This document shows positions 26,050 through 34,667 of a stretch of 60,133 nt of DNA, piece after piece (the first letter of the stretch is position 1; every line of letters begins with the position of its first letter). This stretch comes from Hydrotalea flava (GTDB taxonomy: Bacteria > Bacteroidota > Bacteroidia > Chitinophagales > Chitinophagaceae), in contig NZ_LUHG01000093.1 in the NCBI RefSeq assembly GCF_001623405.1, positions 1 to 60,133 of the forward strand, written 5' to 3'. The position numbers and the translations under genes are program-made. Under the pieces are notes generated by a model, which saw only the letters and a program-made list of their open reading frames with translations, was not told where the DNA came from and did no database searches.

Positions 26050-27390
26050 TTATAGCGCAAAGTGTCCGCGAATGCCAAATACATGCACCGGACCCCTGTC
26101 TGTATTATACCCCGGATTGTTCACAAACTGATAATCGAAGGTTAACCAAAAGTTGTTGAACAAATAAGTATTGTAATAAGCTTCAATAATGCCTTCGTGT
26201 CCATAATTCAATGCGCCATCACCAATAATAAAACCATAACCTCCGGCAGCCAAAAAATCGCGATGGTCTTTCGAAATGCCATTCAGTACACCTGCAATAC
26301 CTGCCACATCCGCCGGCCGATGCCAGCGGGTGCCTTTCACAGCCAGCCCAATACTGGCCGACTGATCAATTTCTGTGAATGCCCAGGTGGCATATTTGCC
26401 ATCATTCCAACCTAATCTGGAAAAAATACCAATATCATCATTCAATGCCTGTTCTGCACTCAGGCCTAATCCAAATTTTTTACCTCCATAAGTATTATTT
26501 TCGGCTTCCCCACTAATTACACTTAATAAATAATTATTGTTGTTATTCAATGCATTGATTCCTTGTTGATAAGATGGTGCACGGGTATAGGAATTGGTAA
26601 TGATAAAACGAACGGCACCGGGTTGACGATTGATGTTGTATTTTTTCTCAATTTCAAGTGTTTCAGAATGCGCTTTAGATAAGCGGTATTCCATTTTATG
26701 GGAATTGGCTATCGTTGGAACAGCTACACTGGATAAACGAAATGACCAGTTGTTTTGATACCATTCTGCTACAATGCCATAAGTATAGCCACGTGTGTTG
26801 GCAGGATAATCCCATGCACCGTTACCCATTAACGACCAGTTAAAAAATTGTGTTCTGGGGTCGTGACTATAAGTATTGTCATCATAAAAATCGCTGATAG
26901 CAAATTTTCCGGCAGTAATGGTGATACGATTATTAGGTACTTTATCGGTCACCTGATTTTCATCATCGGCAACGTTGGTGTATTTGCTATTACCTAGTGC
27001 AATATTTTGCTGCAAATAGGCTCTTGCTATAAATAATTGTGGTGCAACATTACCCACCCGATAGGTTTCACCGTTTAATGCGCCGGCAACACCTTGTGAA
27101 TAACTCAGCCCATTACCTCCCGACATTTCAGGATTAAAATATGCTGCTGCTCCTTTCCATAATTTTCTTCCAAGAAATAAAGTTGTAGTTAAACTGGTGG
27201 CACCGGTTTCTACAGCATTGTCTAAACTGTTTTTACCACTATATGCAGCTGAAAAGCCTGAATGGCTCTGTGAAATAACCGTTATCTGAAAATGATGGCT
27301 CCAATTGCCGGAGCTATCCATCTGAAAAACAGGTTGTGCATGTATATTAAAGCAAGCAAATAATAGGGTAGAAGTAAATATCCATTTCAT
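26050..27390 (-). CDS. Carbohydrate-selective porin, OprB-like
   Basis: A 446-aa outer-membrane protein with a signal peptide (residues 1-18). The mature part has alternating beta strands throughout and ends in Leu after GIRGHFAL. TAGKFAISDFYDDNTYSHDPRTQFFNWSLMGNGAWDYPANTRGYT is typical of the OprB family. The family forms sugar-permeable pores. The substrate here is not shown. It is a single-gene unit with its own terminator. Confidence 0.85.
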   Translation of the reverse strand: MKWIFTSTLLFACFNIHAQPVFQMDSSGNWSHHFQITVISQSHSGFSAAYSGKNSLDNAVETGATSLTTTLFLGRKLWKGAAAYFNPEMSGGNGLSYSQGVAGALNGETYRVGNVAPQLFIARAYLQQNIALGNSKYTNVADDENQVTDKVPNNRITITAGKFAISDFYDDNTYSHDPRTQFFNWSLMGNGAWDYPANTRGYTYGIVAEWYQNNWSFRLSSVAVPTIANSHKMEYRLSKAHSETLEIEKKYNINRQPGAVRFIITNSYTRAPSYQQGINALNNNNNYLLSVISGEAENNTYGGKKFGLGLSAEQALNDDIGIFSRLGWNDGKYATWAFTEIDQSASIGLAVKGTRWHRPADVAGIAGVLNGISKDHRDFLAAGGYGFIIGDGALNYGHEGIIEAYYNTYLFNNFWLTFDYQFVNNPGYNTDRGPVHVFGIRGHFAL

Positions 27391-27521
27391 GACGTAAAAA
27401 ATTTGAAAAATGATTGTATTCGATTCATGTTTATTTGTGGTTGTAAAATAGTTTCCCTATCAGGAAAATAATCCATTCATAAAGTAATAGGAAAAATATT
27501 TTTTAAACTACAATAATTGAT

Positions 27522-30233
27522 TTAAAGCCATTGGCCAAATTTCCTGATAAACCAGACCTTGATTAATTGGGTTAAAATACAGTAAGTGATTAATATTACA
27601 ATAAGAAAGGGGAAATATATCCAGGGCAGGGGTTGCATTTTTAGTGCATCTGCCAATGGTGAAAAGGGAATGTAAGTTCCAAGTATCATAATGACCAATG
27701 TTAATGTAATAACCGGTACCGTTGCCCAACTTTGTATAAATGGTATTTTGGTTGTTCTAATCATATGAACAATCAATGTTTGTGATAACAGACCTTCTAT
27801 AAACCAGCCACTTTGGAAAAATGATTGATGTGCCGGACTATTTGCTTTAAAGAAAAAGAATAATAAAGCAAATGTTGCATAATCAAAAATTGAACTGATA
27901 GGTCCAATAAAGAACATAAATCTGGCTATTCCACTTGCATCCCATTTTTTGGGTTTTTCCAAATATTCAGCATCCATTTTATCCCATGGAATGGATATTT
28001 GCGAAATATCATACAATAAATTTTGCACCAATAACTGAATAGGTAACATGGGTAGGAAAGGCAGGAATGCACTGGCGCCCAGCATACTAAACATATTGCC
28101 AAAATTGCTGCTGGCAGTCATTTTAATGTATTTAATGATATTGCCAAATGTTCTTCTTCCATAAATCACCCCTTTTCTAAGTACCATCAAATCTTTTTCC
28201 AGCAGAATAATATCTGCACTTTCTTTGGCAATATCCGTAGCCGTATCAACAGAAATACCCACATCGGCATCACGAAGTGCACCGGCATCATTAATGCCAT
28301 CACCCATGAAGCCAACGGTATGCCCTTTGGCTTGCAATACTTTTACTACCCTGCTTTTTTGTAGTGGACTTAATTTGGCAAAAATGTTAATGTCGTCAAT
28401 TCTTGCCATCAGTTCATCGTCAGAAATTTTCTCTAACTCATTACCCAGTAAAATATGTTGTACAGTAATGCCTACATCTTTACAAATTTTCTTAGTAACA
28501 GTTTCGTTGTCGCCGGTTAATACTTTTAAAGTAATACCTAATTTCTGTAATGCCTCAATGGAAGGTTGTGCAGAGGGTTTTGCCGGATCCAGAAAACCAA
28601 TAAAACCTGTAATGGTCATGTCTTTTTCATCAGCAACAGAATAGGTAAGTGCTCTGTTATCAAATTCCTTGATGGCTACCAATAAAACCCTTAACCCTTC
28701 TTTGTTTAATTTTTTTGAAGTGTTTAAAATGGTTTTACGCATGGCTTCATCAATCGGAATTACTTTATCGTTTTCAATATGTAATTCTTTGTCTTCTCCG
28801 GGATCAAAAGCATGTGTGCAAAGGTCTAAAATTTCTTCCACTGCACCTTTGCAGATGAGCAGGTGTTTGCCGTTTTTCTGTTTTAGAATAACAGACATTC
28901 TTCTGCGTTGAAAATCAAATGGAATTTCATCCACTTTTGTATATTGTTCTTCAGCTTTCAGATAATCATGTAATTCGGCATGTTCCAGTACAGCAACATC
29001 TAACAGGTTTTTTAATCCGGTTTGGTGGAAGCTGTTCAGGTAGGCCCATTTTAATACCTCATCATCATCATCTCCAAATACGTTCAAGTGACGTTCCAAC
29101 ACAATTTTGTCCATAGTTAATGTGCCCGTTTTATCGGTGCATAAAATATCCATGGCGCCAATGTTTTGAATGGCATTCAGGCGTTTTACAATAACTTTCC
29201 TCTTACTCATGTTCAACGCACCTTTTGCTAAATTGGCGGTAACAATCATGGGTAGCATTTCGGGGGTTAAACCTACCGCTACGGCAATGGCAAACAGTAA
29301 GGCTTCGAGCCAGTTATGCTTTACTACACCATTTAAAATAAAAATGAGCGGAACCATAAACAGCATAAACCGAATTAATAGCCAACTTACACTGTTTACA
29401 CCTTTATCGAAACTGGTTTCTGCCCTTTTGCCGGTTAGCGATTTACTGATTGAGCCAAAATAAGTTTGGTTGCCTGTGTTCACTACAATAACAGTTGCCG
29501 CGCCACTTACCACATTGGTGCCCATAAAACAAATATTCTCTAATTCCAAAGGCGATTTTTGTTCGGCATCTGTAATGCTGATGTCTCTTTTTTCAACAGG
29601 TAGCGATTCGCCGGTTAACATAGCCTGACTTACAAATAAGTCTTTAGATGTCCAAACACGGCAATCGGCAGGAATCATATCTCCCGCAGAAAGTAATACC
29701 ACATCTCCAACAGTTAAATCCTTAATATCCACTTCTTTTTTTCCTTCACCATTACGCAAAACCGTTGCCGTTGTTTTAACCATGCTTTTCAGCTGCTCTG
29801 CAGCTTTATTGCTTCTAAATTCCTGCCAAAATCTTAAAAAAGAGCTGAGTAATACCATTACGCCCACAACAGTTACTGTTTTATAATCTCTTTCACCAGG
29901 TGCAGCAGTAATAATATCTGTTATAATAGAGATGGCAGCTATTATAATTAATACTCCAATAAATGGATTCAGAAATGCCTCGAGTAGTTGAATGTACCAG
30001 GATGGTGCTTTTTCGTGTGAAACCTCATTGAGTCCAAATTCCTGTTCTCTTTCTTCTTTCTCTTCTGTTGAAAGGCCGGTTTCTTTTGTTTTTAATAAAG
30101 TAATTACTTCGGGTTTTGAAGCAGTAGCTACCTGTTTTAATTTGGTTACAGAGGCAGATTGAACAGCCTGAGCTGTATTTTCTCCTGAAAAGGAAATATG
30201 CTTCACTAATTTAGCTGCTGTTGTTTTTAACAT
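27522..30233 (-). CDS. mgtA: Magnesium-translocating P-type ATPase, MgtA-like
   Basis: A 903-aa P3B-type ATPase. The domain order is: cation ATPase N-terminal domain (LSTEEKEEREQEFGLNEVSHEK), actuator with TGESLPVEK, phosphorylation site DKTGTLTMDK, nucleotide-binding domain with KGAVEEIL, and hinge GDGINDAGALRDADVGIS. About ten membrane helices are expected. It imports Mg2+ at low concentration in other bacteria. It has a leader of about 290 nt with a large hairpin, which may control expression. Confidence 0.93.
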   Translation of the reverse strand: MLKTTAAKLVKHISFSGENTAQAVQSASVTKLKQVATASKPEVITLLKTKETGLSTEEKEEREQEFGLNEVSHEKAPSWYIQLLEAFLNPFIGVLIIIAAISIITDIITAAPGERDYKTVTVVGVMVLLSSFLRFWQEFRSNKAAEQLKSMVKTTATVLRNGEGKKEVDIKDLTVGDVVLLSAGDMIPADCRVWTSKDLFVSQAMLTGESLPVEKRDISITDAEQKSPLELENICFMGTNVVSGAATVIVVNTGNQTYFGSISKSLTGKRAETSFDKGVNSVSWLLIRFMLFMVPLIFILNGVVKHNWLEALLFAIAVAVGLTPEMLPMIVTANLAKGALNMSKRKVIVKRLNAIQNIGAMDILCTDKTGTLTMDKIVLERHLNVFGDDDDEVLKWAYLNSFHQTGLKNLLDVAVLEHAELHDYLKAEEQYTKVDEIPFDFQRRRMSVILKQKNGKHLLICKGAVEEILDLCTHAFDPGEDKELHIENDKVIPIDEAMRKTILNTSKKLNKEGLRVLLVAIKEFDNRALTYSVADEKDMTITGFIGFLDPAKPSAQPSIEALQKLGITLKVLTGDNETVTKKICKDVGITVQHILLGNELEKISDDELMARIDDINIFAKLSPLQKSRVVKVLQAKGHTVGFMGDGINDAGALRDADVGISVDTATDIAKESADIILLEKDLMVLRKGVIYGRRTFGNIIKYIKMTASSNFGNMFSMLGASAFLPFLPMLPIQLLVQNLLYDISQISIPWDKMDAEYLEKPKKWDASGIARFMFFIGPISSIFDYATFALLFFFFKANSPAHQSFFQSGWFIEGLLSQTLIVHMIRTTKIPFIQSWATVPVITLTLVIMILGTYIPFSPLADALKMQPLPWIYFPFLIVILITYCILTQLIKVWFIRKFGQWL

Positions 30234-30395
30234 AACGCCCGGATTTTTCCCGTTAAAATTAATTGTGTTTCATGCCGGTAGTAAACAACCCACTGTAATA
30301 GCAAAGCTTTACAATAGGTTATAGCAATGCACCACAACTTCGGCTAAAAAGTAGCGTATGACAAAAAAGTGAAAATACAATATGCATGAGTATTG

Positions 30396-30441
30396 TTTTT
30401 AACTGTTAACGACTATTTGCTTCCATAGCCACAGTTAAAAA
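30396..30441 (-). promoter_or_regulatory. Structured hairpin in the mgtA 5' leader
   Basis: An 11-bp perfect outer stem (TTTTTAACTGT and its complement) encloses an inner 6-bp stem (GGCTAT / ATAGTC, one G-U) with an 8-nt loop. A smaller hairpin lies next to it (ACAATA / TATTGT, 30377-30396). Both are in the leader between the candidate promoter and the mgtA start. I could not match them to the M-box or another known Mg2+ riboswitch. Confidence 0.5.
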
Positions 30442-30521
30442 CGTTTGTGCAGCTTAGGAAGAGAATCTTAAATTACTATGGTCCGAACCGGTTTCCATTT
30501 GCTTCATAATTAAATTGCGTG

Positions 30522-30549
30522 CAAAAGTAAGGGTATATCTTATTTCAAA
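30522..30549 (-). promoter_or_regulatory. Candidate mgtA promoter
   Basis: On the minus strand TACTTTTG (30522-30529) matches TAnnTTTG. TTTG at 30546-30549 can serve as the -33 element with a 16-bp gap, slightly shorter than the usual 17-23. The transcript would start about 280 nt before the mgtA ATG. The rest of the 477-bp gap up to 30710 holds the divergent AraC-gene promoter. Confidence 0.45.
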
Positions 30550-30643
30550 AGCCAATTCAAGCTGTTTTTATTTTATTAAATAAATATTAAAAAGTAGTTA
30601 CTTTAAACAGGCTTTATATTGCTTGTGGTAATAAATATTTAAG

Positions 30644-30666
30644 TGCAGTACTTGAATGCAGTACTT
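30644..30666 (+). promoter_or_regulatory. Tandem direct repeat, possible operator of the HMA-AraC gene
   Basis: TGCAGTACTT occurs at 30644-30653 and again at 30657-30666, 13 bp apart. Tandem direct repeats just before the promoter are typical of AraC-family operators. They lie 45-67 bp before the ATG of the AraC gene, upstream of the AT-rich AAATTTTG segment that could act as its -7 element. Autoregulation is inference. Confidence 0.42.
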
Positions 30667-30710
30667 TTTAATAAATTTTGTAAACTTGGTTGAATCTTAA
30701 AAATTGTAAA

Positions 30711-31274
30711 ATGAAATTATTGATCAAAAATATGGTTTGCGACAGATGTATTAAAGTTGTAGGACAATTGTTGGATGATACCGATATTTCCTATAAAAAT
30801 ATACGGTTGGGTGAAGTAGTAACTATGTATGAACCATCTGAAACACAATTGTCAGCCTTCAGGAAATTACTTTCAGAAAATGGTTTTGAAATATTGGATG
30901 ACAAGCGCTCTGCACTGGTTGAATCTCTTAAAAACATCATTATTCAACTCATTCAGAAGAATAGTGAAGAGTTCTTTACCCATAAACTATCATCAATATT
31001 AGAAGATGCCACAGGATATGACTATCATTTTTTAAGTACATTATTTTCTTCTGTAGAAGGCGTAACCATTGAAAGATATACCATTTTACAGCGAATAGAA
31101 AAAGTGAAAGAGCTATTAACCTATGATGAAATGAATTTAAGCGATATTGCTTTTGCAATGGGGTATAGCAGTGTTGCGCATTTATCTGCTCAATTTAAAA
31201 AAATGACCGGATTTACGCCAACTGAATTTAAAAAAATTGGAGGACAAAGAAAGCCGCTAGATAATATTATTTGA
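30711..31274 (+). CDS. AraC-family regulator with N-terminal HMA-like metal-binding domain
   Basis: A 187-aa protein; I chose ATG 30711 over a TTG seven codons upstream. Residues 1-65 look like a heavy-metal-associated fold: MKLLIKNMVCDRC starts the first strand, with Cys10 and Cys13 in the metal-loop position. Residues about 95-180 are the AraC double helix-turn-helix: YDYHFLSTLFSSVEGVTIERY, then LSDIAFAMGYSSVAHLSAQFKK and TGFTPTEFKK. This layout suggests a one-component metal sensor. It lies just before copA. A homologue of the same layout sits at 50002-50661. Confidence 0.78.
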   Translation: MKLLIKNMVCDRCIKVVGQLLDDTDISYKNIRLGEVVTMYEPSETQLSAFRKLLSENGFEILDDKRSALVESLKNIIIQLIQKNSEEFFTHKLSSILEDATGYDYHFLSTLFSSVEGVTIERYTILQRIEKVKELLTYDEMNLSDIAFAMGYSSVAHLSAQFKKMTGFTPTEFKKIGGQRKPLDNII

Positions 31275-31401
31275 TTCGGAATAATCATCAACCATAATAA
31301 TCAATACTTTCTTAATGTAATTATTTTGTAAACTAAACTATAAATGTTGTAATACTCAGGCTTTGCTTTGTAAGGAACTTTGTGGTATCAAACATTTATG
31401 T

Positions 31402-33621
31402 ATGCAAACAGTTAAGAAAATATTTCCGGTAATTGGTATGAGTTGCGCATCTTGCGCAATTAGCGTAGAATCAATGTTGCAACCTGTTAATGGTGTGGTA
31501 CATGCCCATGTGAATTATGCTGCACAGCAGGTGATGGTTGAGTATGATGAATCGGTTGTAACACCACAAAAATTAAAGTCTGTTGTTCAATCAATTGGAT
31601 ATGATTTAATGATTGATGAGAAAGGGGATATACATAAAAGTAAACAGCGCGAGGATTTACAGTTTCGTATGCTACAACAAAAAACCTTTTTTGCTTTTCT
31701 CTTTTCCATCCCTGTGGTATTAATCAGTATGGTTTTTATGCATGTACCTTATGGCAATTGGATGATGATGTTTTTATCTATTCCTGTTGTTTTTTATTTT
31801 GGACGTCAGTTTTTTATCAATGCATTGAAGCAGGCCAGGCATGGAAAAGCAAATATGGATACGTTAGTTGCGCTTAGTACTTTCACTGCTTTTTTATTTA
31901 GCACTTTTACAACAATTTTTCCGTCTTTTTGGATTAGCCGCGGATTACCAACACATGTTTATTTTGAGGCATCTGTTGTAATCATTACGTTTATTTTATT
32001 AGGGAAGTTGTTGGAAGAAAAAGCAAAATCAAATACTTCTTCCGCACTGAAAAAATTAATGCAATTGCAACCTGATACAGTAACTATTTTTGAAAATGGT
32101 GCTGAAAAGCAAATACTGACAGCTGAAGTTGCAATAGGTAATATGGTTGTTGTGAAACCAGGTGAAAAAGTGCCTGTAGATGGCATTGTTACAAAGGGAA
32201 CTTCTTTTGTTGATGAGAGTATGATTAGCGGAGAATATACACCGGTTGAAAAATATGAAGGTAGCAGTGTGTATGCCGGAACAATCAATCAAAAAGGCCA
32301 TTTTATATTTAGGGCCGAAAAAGTGGGTGGTGATACAGTATTGGGGCATATTATACAATTGGTGCAGGAGGCACAAGGCAGCAAAGCACCTGTGCAACGA
32401 TTGGCAGATAAAGTAGCCGGTATTTTCGTTCCGGTTGTAATGGGTATTGCTTTGCTTGCTTTTGCTGTTTGGTTGCTGTTAGGCGGAAATGATGCCTTTT
32501 CACATGCTTTACTTGCTTTTGTTACGGTATTAATTATTGCCTGTCCATGTGCATTGGGTTTAGCAACACCAACCGCAATGATGGCAGGTATAGGTAAAGG
32601 AGCTGAAAATAATATCCTGATTAAAGATGCTGAAAGCCTTGAAGCAGGCTACAAAGTAAATGCCGTTGTTTTAGATAAAACAGGCACACTCACAGAAGGA
32701 AAGCCAACTGTAACAGAAATTGTTTGGAATAAAACCATTGCTGATCGTCATTTGCCTGCTAACATTTTATATGCACTTGAAGCTAAATCCGAGCATCCGC
32801 TGGCAGAGGCTGTGCTTAATTATATAAAAAAAGAACAAACTGATAATGATATTCATTTAACCGATTTTCAAAGTATTACAGGCAGGGGTATAACAGCACT
32901 TTTTGCCAATAAAATGTGGCTGGTTGGAAACAAACGAATGATAGAGGAACATAAGCTTTCACTCAATAATGAACTGCTTTCATTGGCTGATTCCTGGCAA
33001 CAATCTGCTAAAACTGTGGTTTATTTTGCCAACGATTTACAGGTGTTGGCTATTATTGGAATAACGGATGAAATTAAACCAACTGCATTAACAGCTATAC
33101 ATACGCTTCATGAAATGGGTATTGAAGTGTATATGCTTACCGGCGATAATCAATCCACTGCCGCAGCAGTAGCAAAATCGGTTGGTATAACGCATTATAC
33201 AAGTGATGCATTGCCTGCACAAAAAGCAAAATTCATTCAGGATCTTCAGCAACAGGGGAAGATAGTAGCGATGGTAGGTGATGGGATAAATGATAGTCAG
33301 GCCTTAGCATTGGCCAATGTTAGTATAGCCATGGGTAGCGGAACCGATATTGCCATGGATGTAGCTAAAATTACCCTTATCACGAAAGATCTAACTGCGT
33401 TGCCAAAAGCTTTAGTACTATCAGCAAAAACGGTACGTATAATCCGTGAAAATCTTTTTTGGGCATTCATTTACAACATAATAGGCATTCCTATTGCTGC
33501 CGGTATTTTATATCCGGTTAATGGTTTTTTGTTAAATCCTATGATAGCCGGTGCAGCTATGGCATTTAGTTCTGTTTCAGTAGTGTTGAATAGTTTACGT
33601 TTAAAAACAATTCGCTTGTAA
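31402..33621 (+). CDS. copA: Copper-exporting P1B-type ATPase CopA
   Basis: A 739-aa ATPase that pumps Cu(I) from the cytoplasm. I chose ATG 31402 (MQTVKKIFPV), which starts directly at the single HMA domain with GMSCASC (Cys15, Cys18). The motifs are SGEYTPVEK in the actuator domain, CPC in ACPCALGLATP, the phosphorylated DKTGTLTEG, the HP in SEHPLAEA, and GDGINDSQAL. The last membrane helices carry the YN and MxxSS signatures of Cu+ pumps (FIYNIIGIP, AFSSVSVVLNSLRL). Length is typical for a one-HMA CopA. Confidence 0.96.
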   Translation: MQTVKKIFPVIGMSCASCAISVESMLQPVNGVVHAHVNYAAQQVMVEYDESVVTPQKLKSVVQSIGYDLMIDEKGDIHKSKQREDLQFRMLQQKTFFAFLFSIPVVLISMVFMHVPYGNWMMMFLSIPVVFYFGRQFFINALKQARHGKANMDTLVALSTFTAFLFSTFTTIFPSFWISRGLPTHVYFEASVVIITFILLGKLLEEKAKSNTSSALKKLMQLQPDTVTIFENGAEKQILTAEVAIGNMVVVKPGEKVPVDGIVTKGTSFVDESMISGEYTPVEKYEGSSVYAGTINQKGHFIFRAEKVGGDTVLGHIIQLVQEAQGSKAPVQRLADKVAGIFVPVVMGIALLAFAVWLLLGGNDAFSHALLAFVTVLIIACPCALGLATPTAMMAGIGKGAENNILIKDAESLEAGYKVNAVVLDKTGTLTEGKPTVTEIVWNKTIADRHLPANILYALEAKSEHPLAEAVLNYIKKEQTDNDIHLTDFQSITGRGITALFANKMWLVGNKRMIEEHKLSLNNELLSLADSWQQSAKTVVYFANDLQVLAIIGITDEIKPTALTAIHTLHEMGIEVYMLTGDNQSTAAAVAKSVGITHYTSDALPAQKAKFIQDLQQQGKIVAMVGDGINDSQALALANVSIAMGSGTDIAMDVAKITLITKDLTALPKALVLSAKTVRIIRENLFWAFIYNIIGIPIAAGILYPVNGFLLNPMIAGAAMAFSSVSVVLNSLRLKTIRL

Positions 33622-33735
33622 TTTACCTCATTCACATTGCTGTTGCTTCTAAAAATATTGTAAAGTCGTTTAAAAATTTTGTAATGGTTAGCGTATTTAT
33701 GTTCTCTAATTTTGTTAAAAAATAAAAATAATTTT

Positions 33736-33948
33736 ATGAAATCATTAAAGTTTAAAACAAATATCCAGTACAGTAGTTGTATTGCCAAAGTATCTCCTGT
33801 GCTGAATAACGAAAAAAGTATTGAACATTGGGAAGTAGATACAACGAACAAAAATAAAGTTCTTACAGTACAAACCGGTTCGATGGAAGAAAAGGAGATT
33901 GTTCAATTGGTTAAGAGTGCCGGATATACTGCTGAGCCACTATCTTAA
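33736..33948 (+). CDS. HMA-fold protein with degenerate metal site (CopZ-like)
   Basis: A 70-aa protein; ATG 33736 (MKSLKFKTNI) fits the fold better than a frame opening 8 codons upstream. It has the betaalphabetabetaalphabeta pattern of copper chaperones: KFKTNIQYSSCIAKVSP, a KVLTVQTG strand and IVQLVKSAGYTAE. The usual CxxC loop is YSSC, so only Cys15 remains. Related Bacteroidota HMA proteins keep both Cys. It follows copA by about 115 bp. A TAATTTTG element at 33707-33714 may be its own promoter. Its function may differ from copper delivery. Confidence 0.75.
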   Translation: MKSLKFKTNIQYSSCIAKVSPVLNNEKSIEHWEVDTTNKNKVLTVQTGSMEEKEIVQLVKSAGYTAEPLS

Positions 33949-34146
33949 AATTGGCGAATCACTATTCTATGCTATCTTTATATGCGTAATTACAAATGAA
34001 GCAAACTTTTTTAAATACAATCGGTCGTTTTAGTATAAAAATACTATCTACCCTTTTTGTTCATAAAAAAGTAACGGAGTGTTTAAAATAGATTTACTTT
34101 TGTGTTGGAAAATTGAAAAATTTATTGTTTTATCCAATCTTTTTTT

Positions 34147-34551
34147 TTGAAAAAGTTTTTCACCATATTATTATTGTTACTGTATGGCTTGAGTGTTCAG
34201 GGTGCCACCATTCATGTACATTATTGCATGGGTAAATGGGCAGGAATTGAGCTGGTGAAAACTTCCGATAATACCAACTGCAGTAATTGTGGCATGCTGC
34301 TCAAAAAGAGCAGAAAAGACAAATGCTGTAAAGATGTGCAACAAAAAATACTAGTTAGTCAGGATCAGTCTATTGCCCATTCATTTGTTTTTCAAGCTGC
34401 ACAACCCGTATTTGTATTGCCAGCACAACTGGTAATGGAAAACTTAGCGCTTTACTTTCCATCACTGTTAATTCAGATTTCCGCAACACATGTACCACCT
34501 GATTTATGCAGTGTGCAGCTTTTCATACGGAATCGTATTTTTCTGATATAA
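34147..34551 (+). CDS. HYC_CC_PP family protein (copy 1)
   Basis: A 134-aa exported protein with a TTG start. A signal peptide (about residues 1-19) is followed by HVHYCMGKW, a Cys-x2-Cys (NCSNCG), CCKD, and PP near the end before an FIRNRIF tail. These are the three elements of the HYC_CC_PP family, which has no known biochemical function. It lies before the RND efflux genes. A second member at 51461-51853 marks the other edge of the island. Metal binding by the Cys/His set is inference. A TACTTTTG element is at 34095-34102. Confidence 0.78.
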   Translation: MKKFFTILLLLLYGLSVQGATIHVHYCMGKWAGIELVKTSDNTNCSNCGMLLKKSRKDKCCKDVQQKILVSQDQSIAHSFVFQAAQPVFVLPAQLVMENLALYFPSLLIQISATHVPPDLCSVQLFIRNRIFLI

Positions 34552-34667
34552 TATCATTTTCTTACCTGTAGCCCGGACTCCTTGCCTTAGGGTTATTTTG
34601 TATGCCTTTGTGTAAAGTGCATTCATTGTATCTTCCTCTCATTTTTATATTTAAAAAATATTGTAGC

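Noticed and set aside
30234-30710. M-box (ykoK) Mg2+ riboswitch before mgtA
   Set aside because: The gap is long and structured, but I could not find the conserved M-box loops. Reported only as an unnamed hairpin leader.
33996-34091. 31-codon ORF (MKQTFLNTIG...) between the HMA protein and the HYC_CC_PP gene
   Set aside because: Short, no recognisable feature, and it reaches into the promoter region of the next gene. Chance frame in AT-rich DNA.
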